From Blasia pusilla (taxonomy: Eukaryota > Marchantiophyta > Marchantiopsida > Blasiales): DNA of 64,000 nt. The stretch spans positions 9,362,001-9,426,000 of the forward strand of contig CM114272.1 of assembly GCA_050084515.1 (NCBI GenBank). The letters run 5' to 3'. Below the pieces are notes generated by a model, which made no database searches, had not been told where the DNA came from, and worked only from the letters and a program-made list of their open reading frames with translations. Position 1 is the stretch's first letter; every line of letters begins with the position of its first letter. Below are positions 25,457-36,399 of this stretch, piece after piece. A program made the translations under genes and the position numbers.

Positions 25457-26818
25457 TCAGTTGCTGTTGTCGCAGTCGTCCTCCGGGAATCGCAGGTGCT
25501 TGCCTTTCGGGGTTGGGAGCCCTTTCAGTCTGGTCTTTCCTGGAGAGTCGAGCTTTCTGTCAACCACGACGACCTCTTCGATTTCGTCGTCGCTGTTGTA
25601 GTTGAAGCGCGTATGCTTGCCTTCGAAGTCGGGCAGTCCCTTGCTCTCGGGAGTTCCCATGGTGATGTGGCTGATGCCCCGGCAGAGTTCTTCGCATGCT
25701 AAATCGAACGTTTCGTCGGATCCGTCCTCGTATGCTTCCTCAGCCCCGTCCGCAGAGTAATTTTCGTAATCGGCCTCGCAGTCTTCGTAGTCATCCTCAT
25801 CCACAGTCTTCTTCGGGGTCGGCCTGCGTTGCCAGATATCGGCCTTTTCATTCTCGGCCTGCTCCTCGTCCACGAACACATTGTCCAAGAACTCGAGGGC
25901 CTCGAAATCTTCCGATGTGGTGGCGGAGTCGTCCATTCTGAGGTTGTCTGGCGAGTTAACGTTGACGATGACGGACCAACCGCAGTCGTCTTCTTCTACG
26001 TCAAGTTGCGAGGATGCTGTGGGCGCGACGTTGTTGTGGAGGATAGTCTTCATCGGGGACTCGAATTCCAGCGCCCGTGTGAAGGATTCGTCATCACCGC
26101 TGTAGCAAAATTCCGCGCTGCAGCTCTGAGTGTTCTTCTCCGGGGAATCGAATTGTAGAGTGCGGGTTGTTGGCTGGGCTATCGCAACAGCTTCCCTTGT
26201 TGCAGTCACTTCCAGCGCAGCGGATACCTGAATTCGCCAACCGACATTTTTTAACATCAAGACCATGGACGGGGTGATACAGCACGGTAGAAATTTCGCG
26301 AACGGAGAACTTGTTCGATAGGGAATTGTAGCAACAAGAGATCTTACCCCTTCAATTTTGGGCACGGAGCTGGAGCGCCCGCTGAGCGGCAGCACGACCT
26401 CCAGACTGCAGACCGGAGAGGCGATCACTATCTGAGGAACGGAAGGCTTGGGGCCTGAATCTACGCTGACTCGGCTCTCCGGAAGCGCGACGGTGACATC
26501 CTCTTGGGCAGAGGGCCATGATGTCGCAGGGGTGTTGGCTGGAGTGGGAGCCGCAAGACGCATTGGCGATTCGAACACCTCCGCGTCGCGCTGAAGGCTG
26601 AGTGGGCCAGGCATTTTCGATACTCCTGACTCCACTTTCCTCAGAAGATTGGTCACCTGATTGCGCAGCAGATCTTCCCCTTGTCCTGCTGGGCGCAGCT
26701 TTGAGCGTGGGGTGGACTCGTATATGCAACCTGCGTTGCTGCTCATTCCAGAAGGCATGAGGCCAGAGATCGGCGAGTCGTTGGTCAGGTCGGAGAGCGC
26801 ACGGCGCGACACTCCCAT
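25457..26818 (-). CDS. Acidic D-box protein of unknown function (cell-cycle candidate)
   Basis: Not assigned to a named family. From the ATG at 26818 the frame is open to the stop at 25457. A GT-AG intron of exactly 120 bases (26228-26347) can be removed without changing frame, giving about 413 residues. The N-terminus reads MGVSRRALSDLTN, a textbook APC/C destruction box (RxxLxxxxN). Sites of CDK type follow: FDSPEK, FESPMK and LDSPGK. The middle is very acidic (DEDDYEDCEADYENY). Near the end are CEELCRGISHITMG and two related words, KGLPDFEGKHTRF and KGLPTPKGKHLRF. A TTTGCAG acceptor just upstream (26857-26860) suggests a further upstream exon, so the N-terminus could be longer by some residues. 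The D-box plus CDK sites resemble securin/PATRONUS-like or other mitotic substrates in logic only; I see no homology strong enough to name it. Confidence 0.75.
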   Translation of the reverse strand: MGVSRRALSDLTNDSPISGLMPSGMSSNAGCIYESTPRSKLRPAGQGEDLLRNQVTNLLRKVESGVSKMPGPLSLQRDAEVFESPMRLAAPTPANTPATSWPSAQEDVTVALPESRVSVDSGPKPSVPQIVIASPVCSLEVVLPLSGRSSSVPKIEGVRSLVATIPYRTSSPFAKFLPCCITPSMVLMLKNVGWRIQVSAALEVTATREAVAIAQPTTRTLQFDSPEKNTQSCSAEFCYSGDDESFTRALEFESPMKTILHNNVAPTASSQLDVEEDDCGWSVIVNVNSPDNLRMDDSATTSEDFEALEFLDNVFVDEEQAENEKADIWQRRPTPKKTVDEDDYEDCEADYENYSADGAEEAYEDGSDETFDLACEELCRGISHITMGTPESKGLPDFEGKHTRFNYNSDDEIEEVVVVDRKLDSPGKTRLKGLPTPKGKHLRFPEDDCDNSN

Positions 26819-26856
26819 TTTCTTACTGCCGCTGGCCGGGAGGGCTGGAGGTTTCA

Positions 26857-27900
26857 CTGCAAACGATAGAAAGAGATCAGCGGTTGTCCTGATGCGAATG
26901 TCGGCACCTTCCGCGCAGACGAACGCATATCCGAATAGCCAAGGCACTTGAGCTCGTACGTTTGACTAACTACGAACAAACTCCAGAGGGGAACGCTTCC
27001 ATGCCCAAGAAATCGACCATCCGACAGCACTCCAATCCCCCTAAATGTCTGAACCAAAACACGAAACACCATACGATCGCGCTAGGACGCACGCAAAGCT
27101 CACAAGTCCGATTATCGCCGCAACCACATGGACACATTGAATCTCACCAGCTGATGCGGGCGAAGGCCCAGACGCCCCGGTTTGGCTCCTGGTCATCCTT
27201 CGGACTGGTGTTTCCATGGCGGCGGCTTCTCTCCCTCTGCGATCACCCCAGAGACACGATCAGAAACATTCTCCCACATCATACAGTATTCAGACCGCAG
27301 GGCATATCCCGAAAACTCACAGGGGCGACAGGTACATCAATACTTGCGAGGAATGGCACCAACATTTTCATGGTGAGAGAGTCGGAGGAGACCATGAACG
27401 CAAATGCAGAAACATTCCAATCGAAGGAGCGCGTCATACGAGAGGAGAGCCACTTACAGGTGCAGGAGGTACGATGCGGAAGCTCCGAAACTTCTTGGTG
27501 CGGAGTGAGAAAATATTGCGGGTGTCGAAAGACAGCAGGAGAGCTCCTCAGTGTTTGAACGAGCTCAGGACTGCGTAGTGGGCAAAATCTCTCCCTTTTG
27601 AAGAGTCTGCCTCCACTTTTGGAGGGAGACCAGAGCGACCGGGAACCGGGACCGTCCAGTCGCGAGAGCAAGCTACCGGAATGACCGGGAAGAGCTCATA
27701 TTCGACCGCCGCGATCACCGGCCCTAGTTCGGTCTCTCGAAGGACCAGGTCCCAGGGAGGGAGTGACCTTCAAATTTGAACTCCAACTGCTTATGAAATA
27801 TGACCGTTGAGCGTTTCCCGTTCGTGCCAAGCTCGTGGGTAATCATGCGGTACCCGCTGAGTTTTTCCCAACGGTAGAGTGACCCAAACTAAAATATTGG
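26857..27900 (-). promoter_or_regulatory. Probable 5' UTR intron and promoter of the D-box gene
   Basis: On the minus strand a good acceptor (CTATCGTTTGCAG) ends at 26857, and a strong donor (CACCTGTAAGTGG) occurs near 27460. An intron in the 5' leader or just after a short first coding exon is therefore likely. Open frames on both strands here are GC-driven and none resembles a known protein. Composition falls back to AT-rich near 27900. Confidence 0.4.
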
Positions 27901-30465
27901 TTTGCCCCTTCGCAGAAATGAAAACGCGGCAGTTTTAGTATATTACTTGCGTTATTGTAAGAAAATTTATAATAATGAGTTTTTAATCCATTTGCATTAC
28001 TTTATCCTTTTGGCTTCAAAACCTTCGCACACACATAGTAGGGAAAATTCTCATTTTTTAAACAAAACCTCCGCACACGCATAGCAGGGAAAATTCTCAT
28101 TTTTTAGATGGTTAAAAATTTCATATCGCATACCGTGGTAATGTAGGGCAGTTATTTCACTCCGATAACAAGTCGCCTCAAGCAACATAGGGCATGCACG
28201 ATATTGATATGGACTACAATATCTACATTATATATGCTTGATCATTTGATTATAGCACGACTAGGGATGTGGTGCAAAAGGCAATCCAATCCGATGAAGT
28301 TTCCTTTATGTCTTTATTCGTTACGTGGCGACTAGTGCAAGCGAGTCTTCAAATTACCTCTCTTAATCAACTCTCAAAGCTTTCAAGTGCGATTTTAAAT
28401 TAGTTTTGAATGATCCACTTTGCTCATAAGGTGAGCGATCCTATTGATTGAAAGTGCCAAGTGTCAAGAGGATAAGAGTTAGCAAAATGAAGAGACACTC
28501 TCCAATAATAATATAGATTTTCACTATTGCAAGTGCAAAGGCCATTTCAGCAATTATTTGCAAAGACTATGGTTTTTGTTGTTGTGCATGTAAATGCCAT
28601 ATTGGCCAATGTGTTTGCTGCATACATTGTCAATTGAGTTGCTCCTCATGAAGACGAGCTTGAGCGATCATCTGAGGGAATTGGAATTTCCTCTCTTTGC
28701 CATGTTAAACAAACTATGGTCATCGTATGTCAATAACCACTTCTCTTGTAATAAAGAGGACCAAAACGTACTCCCACAACTTGCCAATGGCTGTAGCAAA
28801 CATTCTTGGTTGAGAAATACAACAACCTATGGAACGCTTTACCATAGTCACGTTCTAGTCTTATGTATTTTCTCGCCCACTCGTGGTATTGATTCCACCT
28901 CTACTCCTACTCTTGCCTTATCTAACGCAACATACTTGATCGATACACTTATCTTTACATATGCAAGTTCAATTAGCTTGCATCGCTTCTAATCCAAACA
29001 CTACATCACTTCCTTCGTTGTGTTGCATGTTGTAGTTGCATACCTAAATGTTTGAAACAAAGACTTCAATCAACCATTCATTTCTTGCTAACTTGCACCT
29101 AATTAGTACAACAATTTTCCACACCTCCAAAACCGTATTTCAACATCATTTCATATGCACATGGCTTTATTCATGGCAACTACGTTACAAGCTTTAAAGT
29201 TTTTGCCTTCTTGTTGAATTTGCTATGTTTTTATGTGCTATGCAAGTATTTAGGAGGAGATGATGGTATATAAGAAGATTCCTTTTGATGAGAATCAGCT
29301 ATCCTGGTTGCAAGTTGCATCTTATTTTAAGTGCAATACAAGGAGCATTCTTCTAGACTAATTTCAAGCATTTCCTATGTCTATCTGTGCAATTTCCGAT
29401 TAATATGTTTGTCCCACTCTCAACTACAAAGGCATTGCATCTACTACTACGCATGAATTATAAATGGACTATGGGTGAAATATCATACTTTCTACGTGTC
29501 TCTAAGCCAAATTCTCATACAAGAAAGGACAACACACCACTAAATATTAACCCCAAGAAAGAGGGCTCCTCGATTGCAAGGTCTCCAAACAAACATAAGT
29601 GCACTTAAGAGCACTCTCATTAACAAACTTTGTTTGTCAAAATCAATTTCATGTTTGTATAATTTATTGCTTTCTATATTTGATTCTTTGTCGCCATAAC
29701 ATTAATTTTTTCAGTACTATGATGAAGGTTTAAACAGGTTTGTTCCAAACTACAATGGCACAAAAATCATCACAAAGATGCATAGAGCATGCAAATTTTG
29801 TATCCATTTTGTAACAACAAGCAACAATAATTTCCATTATGAAGCAATTTTGTAAGGCTTGGTAAGGGAACATAATTCATAATTTAGCAAGCGCCTCCCT
29901 AAAGTGCAGATTCCTGGAAATTCTCCCTTTCTCAAGCCATATATTGGGTGCCAAATATGGCTCCAATATTCGTATCATGGGCAAGATAATTTTGTAGGCT
30001 AGGAGATAATTTTCCAAATGCAAGTCCATTTATTATACCATGTCTAACTTGTGATACTTTAGCTCATGCCTTATCATCACCCTTGATGGGTTGCTGTAAC
30101 ACTAAAGCTCATAAGACTACTTTAAGAGTTGCTTAAAGGTGTAATGCTCCTTAAGGCCTTTCTTCTTCCTTTACATGCTTAAAGATAAATACAATGAAGA
30201 AAAATTAGCTCTACCCATCCTTATATCATGTGTCATATTCTCATAGCATGAGAGGAGCTTCTTTCGACTTTAATGTCCCTATCTCATCTTATCAAATCTA
30301 TCACCAACCTCATCCTTATCTTACTTTTCACCAACCTATGGTCGGGCCCCACTCTCATCTTTATCTTAGGCTTTTTTTTCTTTTCTCTTTTTGGCTGGTT
30401 TATTCCCACTTATGCGCTACATGTTATAGACTCTAACTTAACTATGACTAACAAAGGATGTTTAC
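27900..30465. other. Gene-free stretch
   Basis: AT-rich intergenic DNA. Scattered short frames show no recognised similarity and no consistent splice chain. A 46-base tandem duplication at 28020-28106 is the only clear structure before the LTR-like end near 30170-30480. Confidence 0.6.
28020..28106. repeat. Tandem duplication, period 46
   Basis: Two copies differ at a few bases. Each runs from AACCT[T/C]CGCACAC to GGGAAAATTCTCATTTTTTA. Confidence 0.92.
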
Positions 30466-30482
30466 AAACCTCCCCCCGTTTA
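30170..30482 (-). mobile_element. Remnant of a different LTR retrotransposon: polypurine tract and LTR start
   Basis: On the minus strand AACGGGGGGAGG (30469-30480), a typical polypurine tract, is followed three bases later by TGTAAACATCC, a plausible LTR start at 30466. The bases before the tract (CAACGAGGACGTTGTG) look like the end of a gypsy polyprotein gene. The LTR appears to run left to about 30170. No coding region or second LTR remains, and the LTR sequence differs from the family at 30713. Confidence 0.5.
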
Positions 30483-30712
30483 AGACACAACGTCCTCGTT
30501 GTGAAAATTTTCAAAGTCTTGAACTATCAATAGTGTGTTGGCCAAGTTGGATGTAATCTCAAATAATGGATATCCCTTCTAATAGACCAATTATTCAACT
30601 TGTTGGTGATGAGCCCCTCGAGAATGTTTCTTCAAGATACGTTCCACTTCAAATTCTTCGTGATCTCCTACCATTTGAGGAAGCGATGGAGGGAGGATAT
30701 TGTCCTCAATAT

Positions 30713-31346
30713 TGTCGTGCGCATACATATTGCTACACAACATATATCGCTCGTCACATCTATACCACACAACACCAATCTTCCCCACATACGGGTAGAT
30801 CCACACATGTACAAATATCAACTCATACATATACATGGAGATCACACAACATAGGAGTAGAGAAGAAAAAATAAAAAGTAGTAAAATCGGCACTCATGGT
30901 CTAAAAGTCCACTCCTCAATCTACATTGGCATATCGAGCCTCGTCCACCCTGCGCTATCAAGAAATCCGGACGCTAGCACCCTAGTCCTATCTCACACAC
31001 ATACAAGAGAGGTGCTCCAACGGCCCAACATGAGAAAGATGGCTTGGGAAAGCCATATTCCTCCCTTATATAGGGTTGGGAAGAGCCAAAAGTCTCTTTT
31101 CCTAAAAATAGCTATCCTCATGATAACCTGCACGTACAGGTTACGAGGGGCGGATGACTTGGTCAACAAGTCACTCGGATGTGAAAGACCTCAACAGGAT
31201 AGTTTTCAGAAATGACGTTCCTGACACAATGGATCTATCCTCAACCTCATCCAACACCGTGGGACAAAGTTCCACTCAAGACAGTCTGCTGGCTCCTATG
31301 CCCTATCCACAATAGATCTCGGCCTATCGGCTACTCATATATGACA
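30713..31346 (-). repeat. 3' LTR of the minus-strand gypsy element
   Basis: On the minus strand this begins TGTCATATATGAG and ends GCGCACGACA, with the TG...CA termini expected of an LTR, 634 bases long. The plus-strand element's LTR at 39560-40195 has the same ends (TGTCAC...GCGCACGACA) and almost the same length. The last ~135 bases of the LTR are duplicated just upstream of it, at 31347-31484, between the LTR and the G-run. Confidence 0.75.
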
Positions 31347-31561
31347 ACTATCGTGCGCATACATATCGCTACACAACATACATTGTTGGTAACGTCTACA
31401 CCACAGAACATCGATCTTCCCCACACACGGGTAGATCTACACATGTACAGAAATCAACTCATACATATACATGGAGATTACACAACCACCCCCTAGTTGG
31501 CAGTTGGATCCCCCTAACTCCAGATAGAAAATATCACATCTCTCTGACATGACCTAGTACC

Positions 31562-32765
31562 CTATAAACATCTCGGACATATCCATCGTCCCGTAGGAAC
31601 TACATCAAGAGGGAGGGTCAGACATGACATATGCCACCCTTGAGAACAACCATCACATACCAACATGGTGGCTGTACCCCTCGTAGATCCGCACAACATA
31701 CACCTCAAGCGTGCAGGTACCACTACCAAACTCGGATCCATTACCCCGTCCACGTTCGGAAGATGACATGGCACACAATTGCGTACATGATCCTTCCAAA
31801 CCATACCATCCAGTCCTTCCAACATGAGGACTCCGGTCGGTAATACCTTGCGCACACGTAGGATCGTGCGCCCTGCAGTGACATCTAGCGTTGTGGGTGC
31901 CATTTTCTGTAAATACATGTAATCTCCAGCATGAAACTTCCTAATCTCTGGATGATAACCTCCTCCACGAATGGTCGCGTACCTCAATGTATCTCTATGC
32001 TGAGCAATAGCTAAGTTCTCAAAGGCCATAAGCATAACTCTACAAAAAATCTCCACCCTCTGTGAACATGCTTGTAGCCACACATCTAGATCATCAAGAT
32101 CTAACACCTCCGCCATATCACGTCGAATAGATGCAGGTAAATCTGGCTCTCTCCCAAAGAGCAAAAAGTTTGGTGAAAATGACGTCAAGAATGCCTGCCG
32201 ACTAAAGCGATAACCCACAGCCAACCATGGTAAAAGTAGGTCCCACTCCCTCAATTGTCTCCGCTGCAAGCCATACTTGCGCAATCCTCTCTTCACCATT
32301 TGTACTACTCTCTTCGCCAACCCATCCGCCTTAGGATGATCTCTGGACGTGGTGCGGTGATCTATCAGCGCCTGATCACTCAAGGCGTGAAACTCTCCCA
32401 TGAAATCGGTACCCTCGTCAGTCAACACCTCCGTCGGTGCACCAAAGTGACTAAGCACACGATCTAGAAATGCATAAGTTTTTCCCTTGCTCGCCTTGTC
32501 TGGTAGTGATACCAACTCTATCCACTTGGAGAAATGCTCCACCATGACCAACACGTACTTGTAATGATGCCCCGTCAATGGCAAAGGTCCCGTAGAGTCT
32601 AAACTCCACCGATAACCTAAACCCATAATCGGCAAAGGATGTAACTGCAGAGTGGGAGCATTGAAGGATGCTCACACTCTGTCACATACCATACATTTGG
32701 CCACAAACTGCTATACCCCAGCATGCATGCCGCGCCACCAATACTGAACCTGGAGTAAGCTGTAA
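31562..32765 (-). pseudogene. Integrase with C-terminal PHD finger
   Basis: The intact frame 31562-32635 (357 residues) is preceded by a zinc-finger remnant with internal stops (CMVC near 32680). The integrase core shows the first Asp in WSLDSTGPLP and the second in VLTDEGTDF. Where the catalytic Glu is expected (DGLAER in the family) it reads DGLAKR, Lys at 32312-32314. A tail domain follows (FHAGDYMYLQK, VWKDHVRNC). The final ~45 residues form a complete Cys4-His-Cys3 PHD finger: CMLC, CDGC, WHMSC, CPRC. Chromoviruses carry a chromodomain at this position; a PHD finger there is unusual. The stops upstream and the missing Glu mean it is not active. Confidence 0.85.
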
Positions 32766-33079
32766 GTATGCTTTACTTCAAAATGCCCCAACTCCTCATG
32801 GGCATGTCGCACTACTCATGCTCACTTGGAAGGATGAGCTACCACTCGTATCTTACCATCTCCCCATACCCGCAAAATATGAGTCCCCTCCCATCTGAAC
32901 CTCCTGGCTCTCTTTAGGATCCGATCCCGCTCCCTAGCACTCATTGTGCTCGCTATGATGCTAGTGTGTAAGAACTCCACAACCTCCACGTCATCATGGA
33001 TATCACGACCACGTGTCGCCTCTTCACTGACCTCCGGATCCAAAGACTCATCATCCAACCCCACCACTAGAGTCATCAC

Positions 33080-34640
33080 CTACGACTGACCTACCATAGT
33101 CAACCACCAAAGATAGGAAGATGCATGCCAACTGGGCACCATCTCCTCATCTCTCTCTGTGTGCCATCGAGCTCTTGTGTCGTCTCTTTGACTCGGACAT
33201 AGGTTACGACTCAACCCATCCGCATCCTGGTTCAGCCAACCTGGCCTATGAACCACCTCAAACTCATACGCCTGTAGTGACAGAGCCCACCTAGCAAGCT
33301 TTCCCATAAGCTTTTCGGACTCCATCAACCACCTCAACGGTTGATGATCAGTGATAAGTGTGAAAGGGTTTTCCGAATAAATAGCACTTGAAATGTGCCA
33401 CGACCCGCACTACAGCCAACCACTCTCCCTCGAAAGAGTTATACTTTTCCTCTGCAATGTTGTTCGATCGGCTCGTGTAAGCCACAACGAATTCCCTCTC
33501 CTCGTCATCCCTCTGAGTAAGCAGTGCTCCTAGACCCAACATGCTCAAATCCGTATGTAACTGGAATGGGTGACCCCTAACCGGTCTGTGTAAAATGGGT
33601 GAGGACGTCAGCCTATCCTTGAGCTCATGAAATGCTTGCTCCTAATCACAACCCCACAACCAAATCTGATCAAGTCTCATCAGCAAGGTCAAAGACTTTG
33701 CGATTGCACTAAAACCCTTGACATACCGTCGATAGAAGTTTGCCAGTCCAAGAAACGCTCTGACTCGACTCAAATTTGTAGGGCGTGGAATCTGCGGTAA
33801 TAGCCTCCACCTTCCTCTGTTGAATGCCTCAAACACTCCGGTATATGGTGTGTCCCAAGTACTCAATCTGCTCCTTAAAGAATTTGCACTTGTCTGGATG
33901 TAACTTCAGTCCATGTAACTGCAATCGCCGATACACCACCTCCATGTGTCGCTCATGCTCCTCAACCGTGGAACTGAAGATACTAATATCATCTATGTAA
34001 CATTGTGAAAAATCCAAGCCAACCAGAATCCTATCCATCACTCTCTGGAACTCTACGGGCGCGTTCTTCAACCCAAATGGTAAGAACCGCCAGTGATAGA
34101 AGCAATCTCTCCCGAATTGATCTATTCCTCAGAATGTTGTCTTCTCCCTGTCCTCCAACCTGATAGGAAGCTGATGATAGCCAACACTGAGATCTAAACT
34201 GTTGAAGATCTTTGCATGCCCTATCGCATCAAAGATCTCCTCAGGAGTAGCCATGGCATACCGATCTGACCTCGTCTGTCGGTTGATAGAACGGTAATCT
34301 CCACACATCCGCCTATCCATCCAATTCCATACATATCCTTCTTTGTTGGCATGACTCTGGCAGATGCATACTCCCCATGTGATAACTCCACAAGTCCTAC
34401 CTCCAACAAGTTATGACTCCTGCTCTGAATCAAGGCTCGCTCCATATCAGAATACCTGTAGGGTCGACGAAAGATCGGTGTATCACTAGCCAACTCAATC
34501 CGTATCCCTGGACCCTTCAGCGTACCCAAGTCTCTCATACTGAAGGCAAAACAATTGACATGCCCTCTCAGAAACCTATGAACTCGCCGTCGCTCACCTC
34601 CTATCAACTTGAGACTTATCACAAGCTCCCAAGTCTCCAT
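33080..34640 (-). pseudogene. Reverse transcriptase and RNase H (fragmented)
   Basis: Successive frames give the RT words RMCGDYRSINRQ, FNSLDLSVGYHQLP, APVEFQRVMDRIL, the catalytic QCYIDD, and HPDKCKFFKEQIEYLGH. The thumb/connection word RVRAFLGLANFYRRYVKGF follows, then RNase H words REFVVAYTSRSNNIAEEKY and VHRPGWLNQDADGLSR. At least four frame changes or stops separate them. The order and spacing are those of a Ty3/gypsy pol. Confidence 0.9.
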
Positions 34641-34949
34641 CCTGACCTCACTCGGAGAGTACGCAACCTCCGGCTTTGGTTGCTATGTAGCAACCCTAGC
34701 CACCTCCGCAATAGCCACTCCACTTTGACCTCCTACCCCATGCTCCACATCCAAAAAATGAACATGTGCTACTTTGGCCGCCTTTGCAGTCTCCGCTTAA
34801 ACAACGTCCCAGGAAGTTCATGGGTGCCTATCTCTCCTCATCCCGCCCCCACCCTATGCCTGTACAGACCTTGTAGGCAATGGTCCATCTCGTGGATGTG
34901 ACGGCATGGATGACACTCGCATCTGTCTCTGCTCAGCCATACCTAGGTT

Positions 34950-35883
34950 GACTATCCATGTGAGACAGTTGAGGTCCATCTCTTGCCCCAAAACTTGTCT
35001 CTGAAATGCCTCAATCATACCTGGCACCGCCGTTGTAGCCGTAGCAAACCCCATGGTGCGCTCGTGCTCATCTGCTGTAGGCTCTTCTAATGCTCAGGTC
35101 ACCTCATCCCAAATCATGCTTGGCCCTCCCTGGCAAAAGGCATGGGATGTTGGGAAGCTCACCAATGTAGTTAAGGTTTCCCTCAACTCCCCCATCCTAG
35201 TGACCATCGCCAATGGTGGTCTATCATGCCGTGTTACCACCTGAGATTGACGCCCTGAGCCCAAAATAGCATCATTGTGAGATGTGGTGCTCTCTTGACT
35301 CCATCGTATGCTTGACTCAGTACCTCTGATGGTATCAGGTTCGTCCACCACAATCGTGGACGATGGATGCGTGATCCAACTCTTGCTACATCTAACAACA
35401 CATCAAGTCCCAACCAAGGCCTCACCTGATGCACACTCGTCATCACATATGCACGAGTGTCTCCCAACAATGGCACGTTCTCCAAAATGTACATCGGAGA
35501 ACATGTCTGACTCTCCGGCAAGTGTTGTACTACTCCCAGCATCTCCCAAAACATCCCTGCCCTCAGATCCTGCAATCCAAACCCTCGGCCAACTGATGAA
35601 TGACCTGACATGGCCATCCAACAATCACCAAATGAATGGTGCCAACTCTATCCAAATCCTGCGCCCCCTACCAAAGAGATGTCCGCAAGGAATGTATGAT
35701 GATTTCCCGTACTGCAGATACTAGAAATAACTCAGGATACCTTTGGACCAATCTCGCTACGTGACATAATGATACTCGCCGCACGGTCTCATCTCTCTCC
35801 GCATAAAGGTACTGATGCACCCCCATGCTCGCATGCAATATCGTTGCCAATCCTATGCTAATCCCGCCGAAGAGATCTAACAC
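34950..35883 (-). pseudogene. Cytosine-5 DNA methyltransferase domain inside the retrotransposon
   Basis: Motifs appear in canonical C5-methyltransferase order on the minus strand. Motif I (AdoMet site) is VLDLFGGISIGL at 35848-35883. Motif IV, VGWPCQ with the catalytic Cys codon at 35608-35610, is followed after a one-base loss by GHSSVGRGFGLQD. Motif VI is YILENVP with ENV at 35474-35482. Motif VIII is SRIHRPRLWWTN at 35339-35374. Next come SFPTSHAF and a WD word near 35100, then MGFATATT, and motif X as LGQEMDLNCLTWIV ending near 34950. The span of about 310 codons fits a catalytic domain alone, closest in feel to the DNMT3-type layout (ENV... then HR.R.WW.N). It lies between protease and RT of the element. 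Several frameshifts and a stop make this copy inactive. No regulatory domain is attached. Confidence 0.85.
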
Positions 35884-36179
35884 CCTCCTCTAGACACTGC
35901 CATACAATGGGTGTGGTATCAAGTGGGATCAATGTCTCCACTTCAAGGGCCCGATCGCCACCTGACTCTCGCTGCTCCGGGATAAAGGCATGACTCCACG
36001 CGTGCCTCACAAGGTTGTCGGCACTTCTCTGTAGCTCTCGAGTCGTACCCCACAATGGTGAAGAGGTCTCGCCAGCATGGGAAGAGACACCCGCCATGGC
36101 TTGTCTCTCCGTGGGACTATCCGCTATTGGCACATCCTCCGCATGTGCGTTCCCCTCCAACAACTCTCATGGCCAGCTA
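35884..36179 (-). pseudogene. Linker between protease and methyltransferase
   Basis: An open minus-strand frame (to 36163) encodes a Ser/Glu-rich stretch beginning LEGNAHAEDVPIADSP and ending just before the methyltransferase motif I. It shows no known domain. The frame continues, with one stop, across the insertion point of the plus-strand element into sequence beyond 40196, as expected if the two parts were once contiguous. Confidence 0.5.
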
Positions 36180-36399
36180 TGTCACGACTGTTAGGATAGA
36201 TCGGTGGGATCTAGCAGATCGTCTTCACAAGTAGTGGAGGACAGGCCCAGGAGGTCGAGAATGATGTGTTGAGGCCTCGAGAAACCTGAGAGAGCAGATT
36301 TTCCCTTCGTTTCGGCTCATTTGGAGCCATATAGAGAAACTTACTATTTGGGTAAGTTTTCATGTTGGAGATAGTTGACTTTCTATTTTTGGTAAGTAG

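Noticed and set aside
27279-27671. 130-codon minus-strand open frame upstream of the D-box gene
   Set aside because: GC-rich, no recognised motifs, and it crosses a strong donor site. More likely leader exon or promoter than a separate protein.
35308-35724. 138-codon plus-strand open frame
   Set aside because: It is antisense to the methyltransferase motifs on the minus strand and has no similarity of its own.
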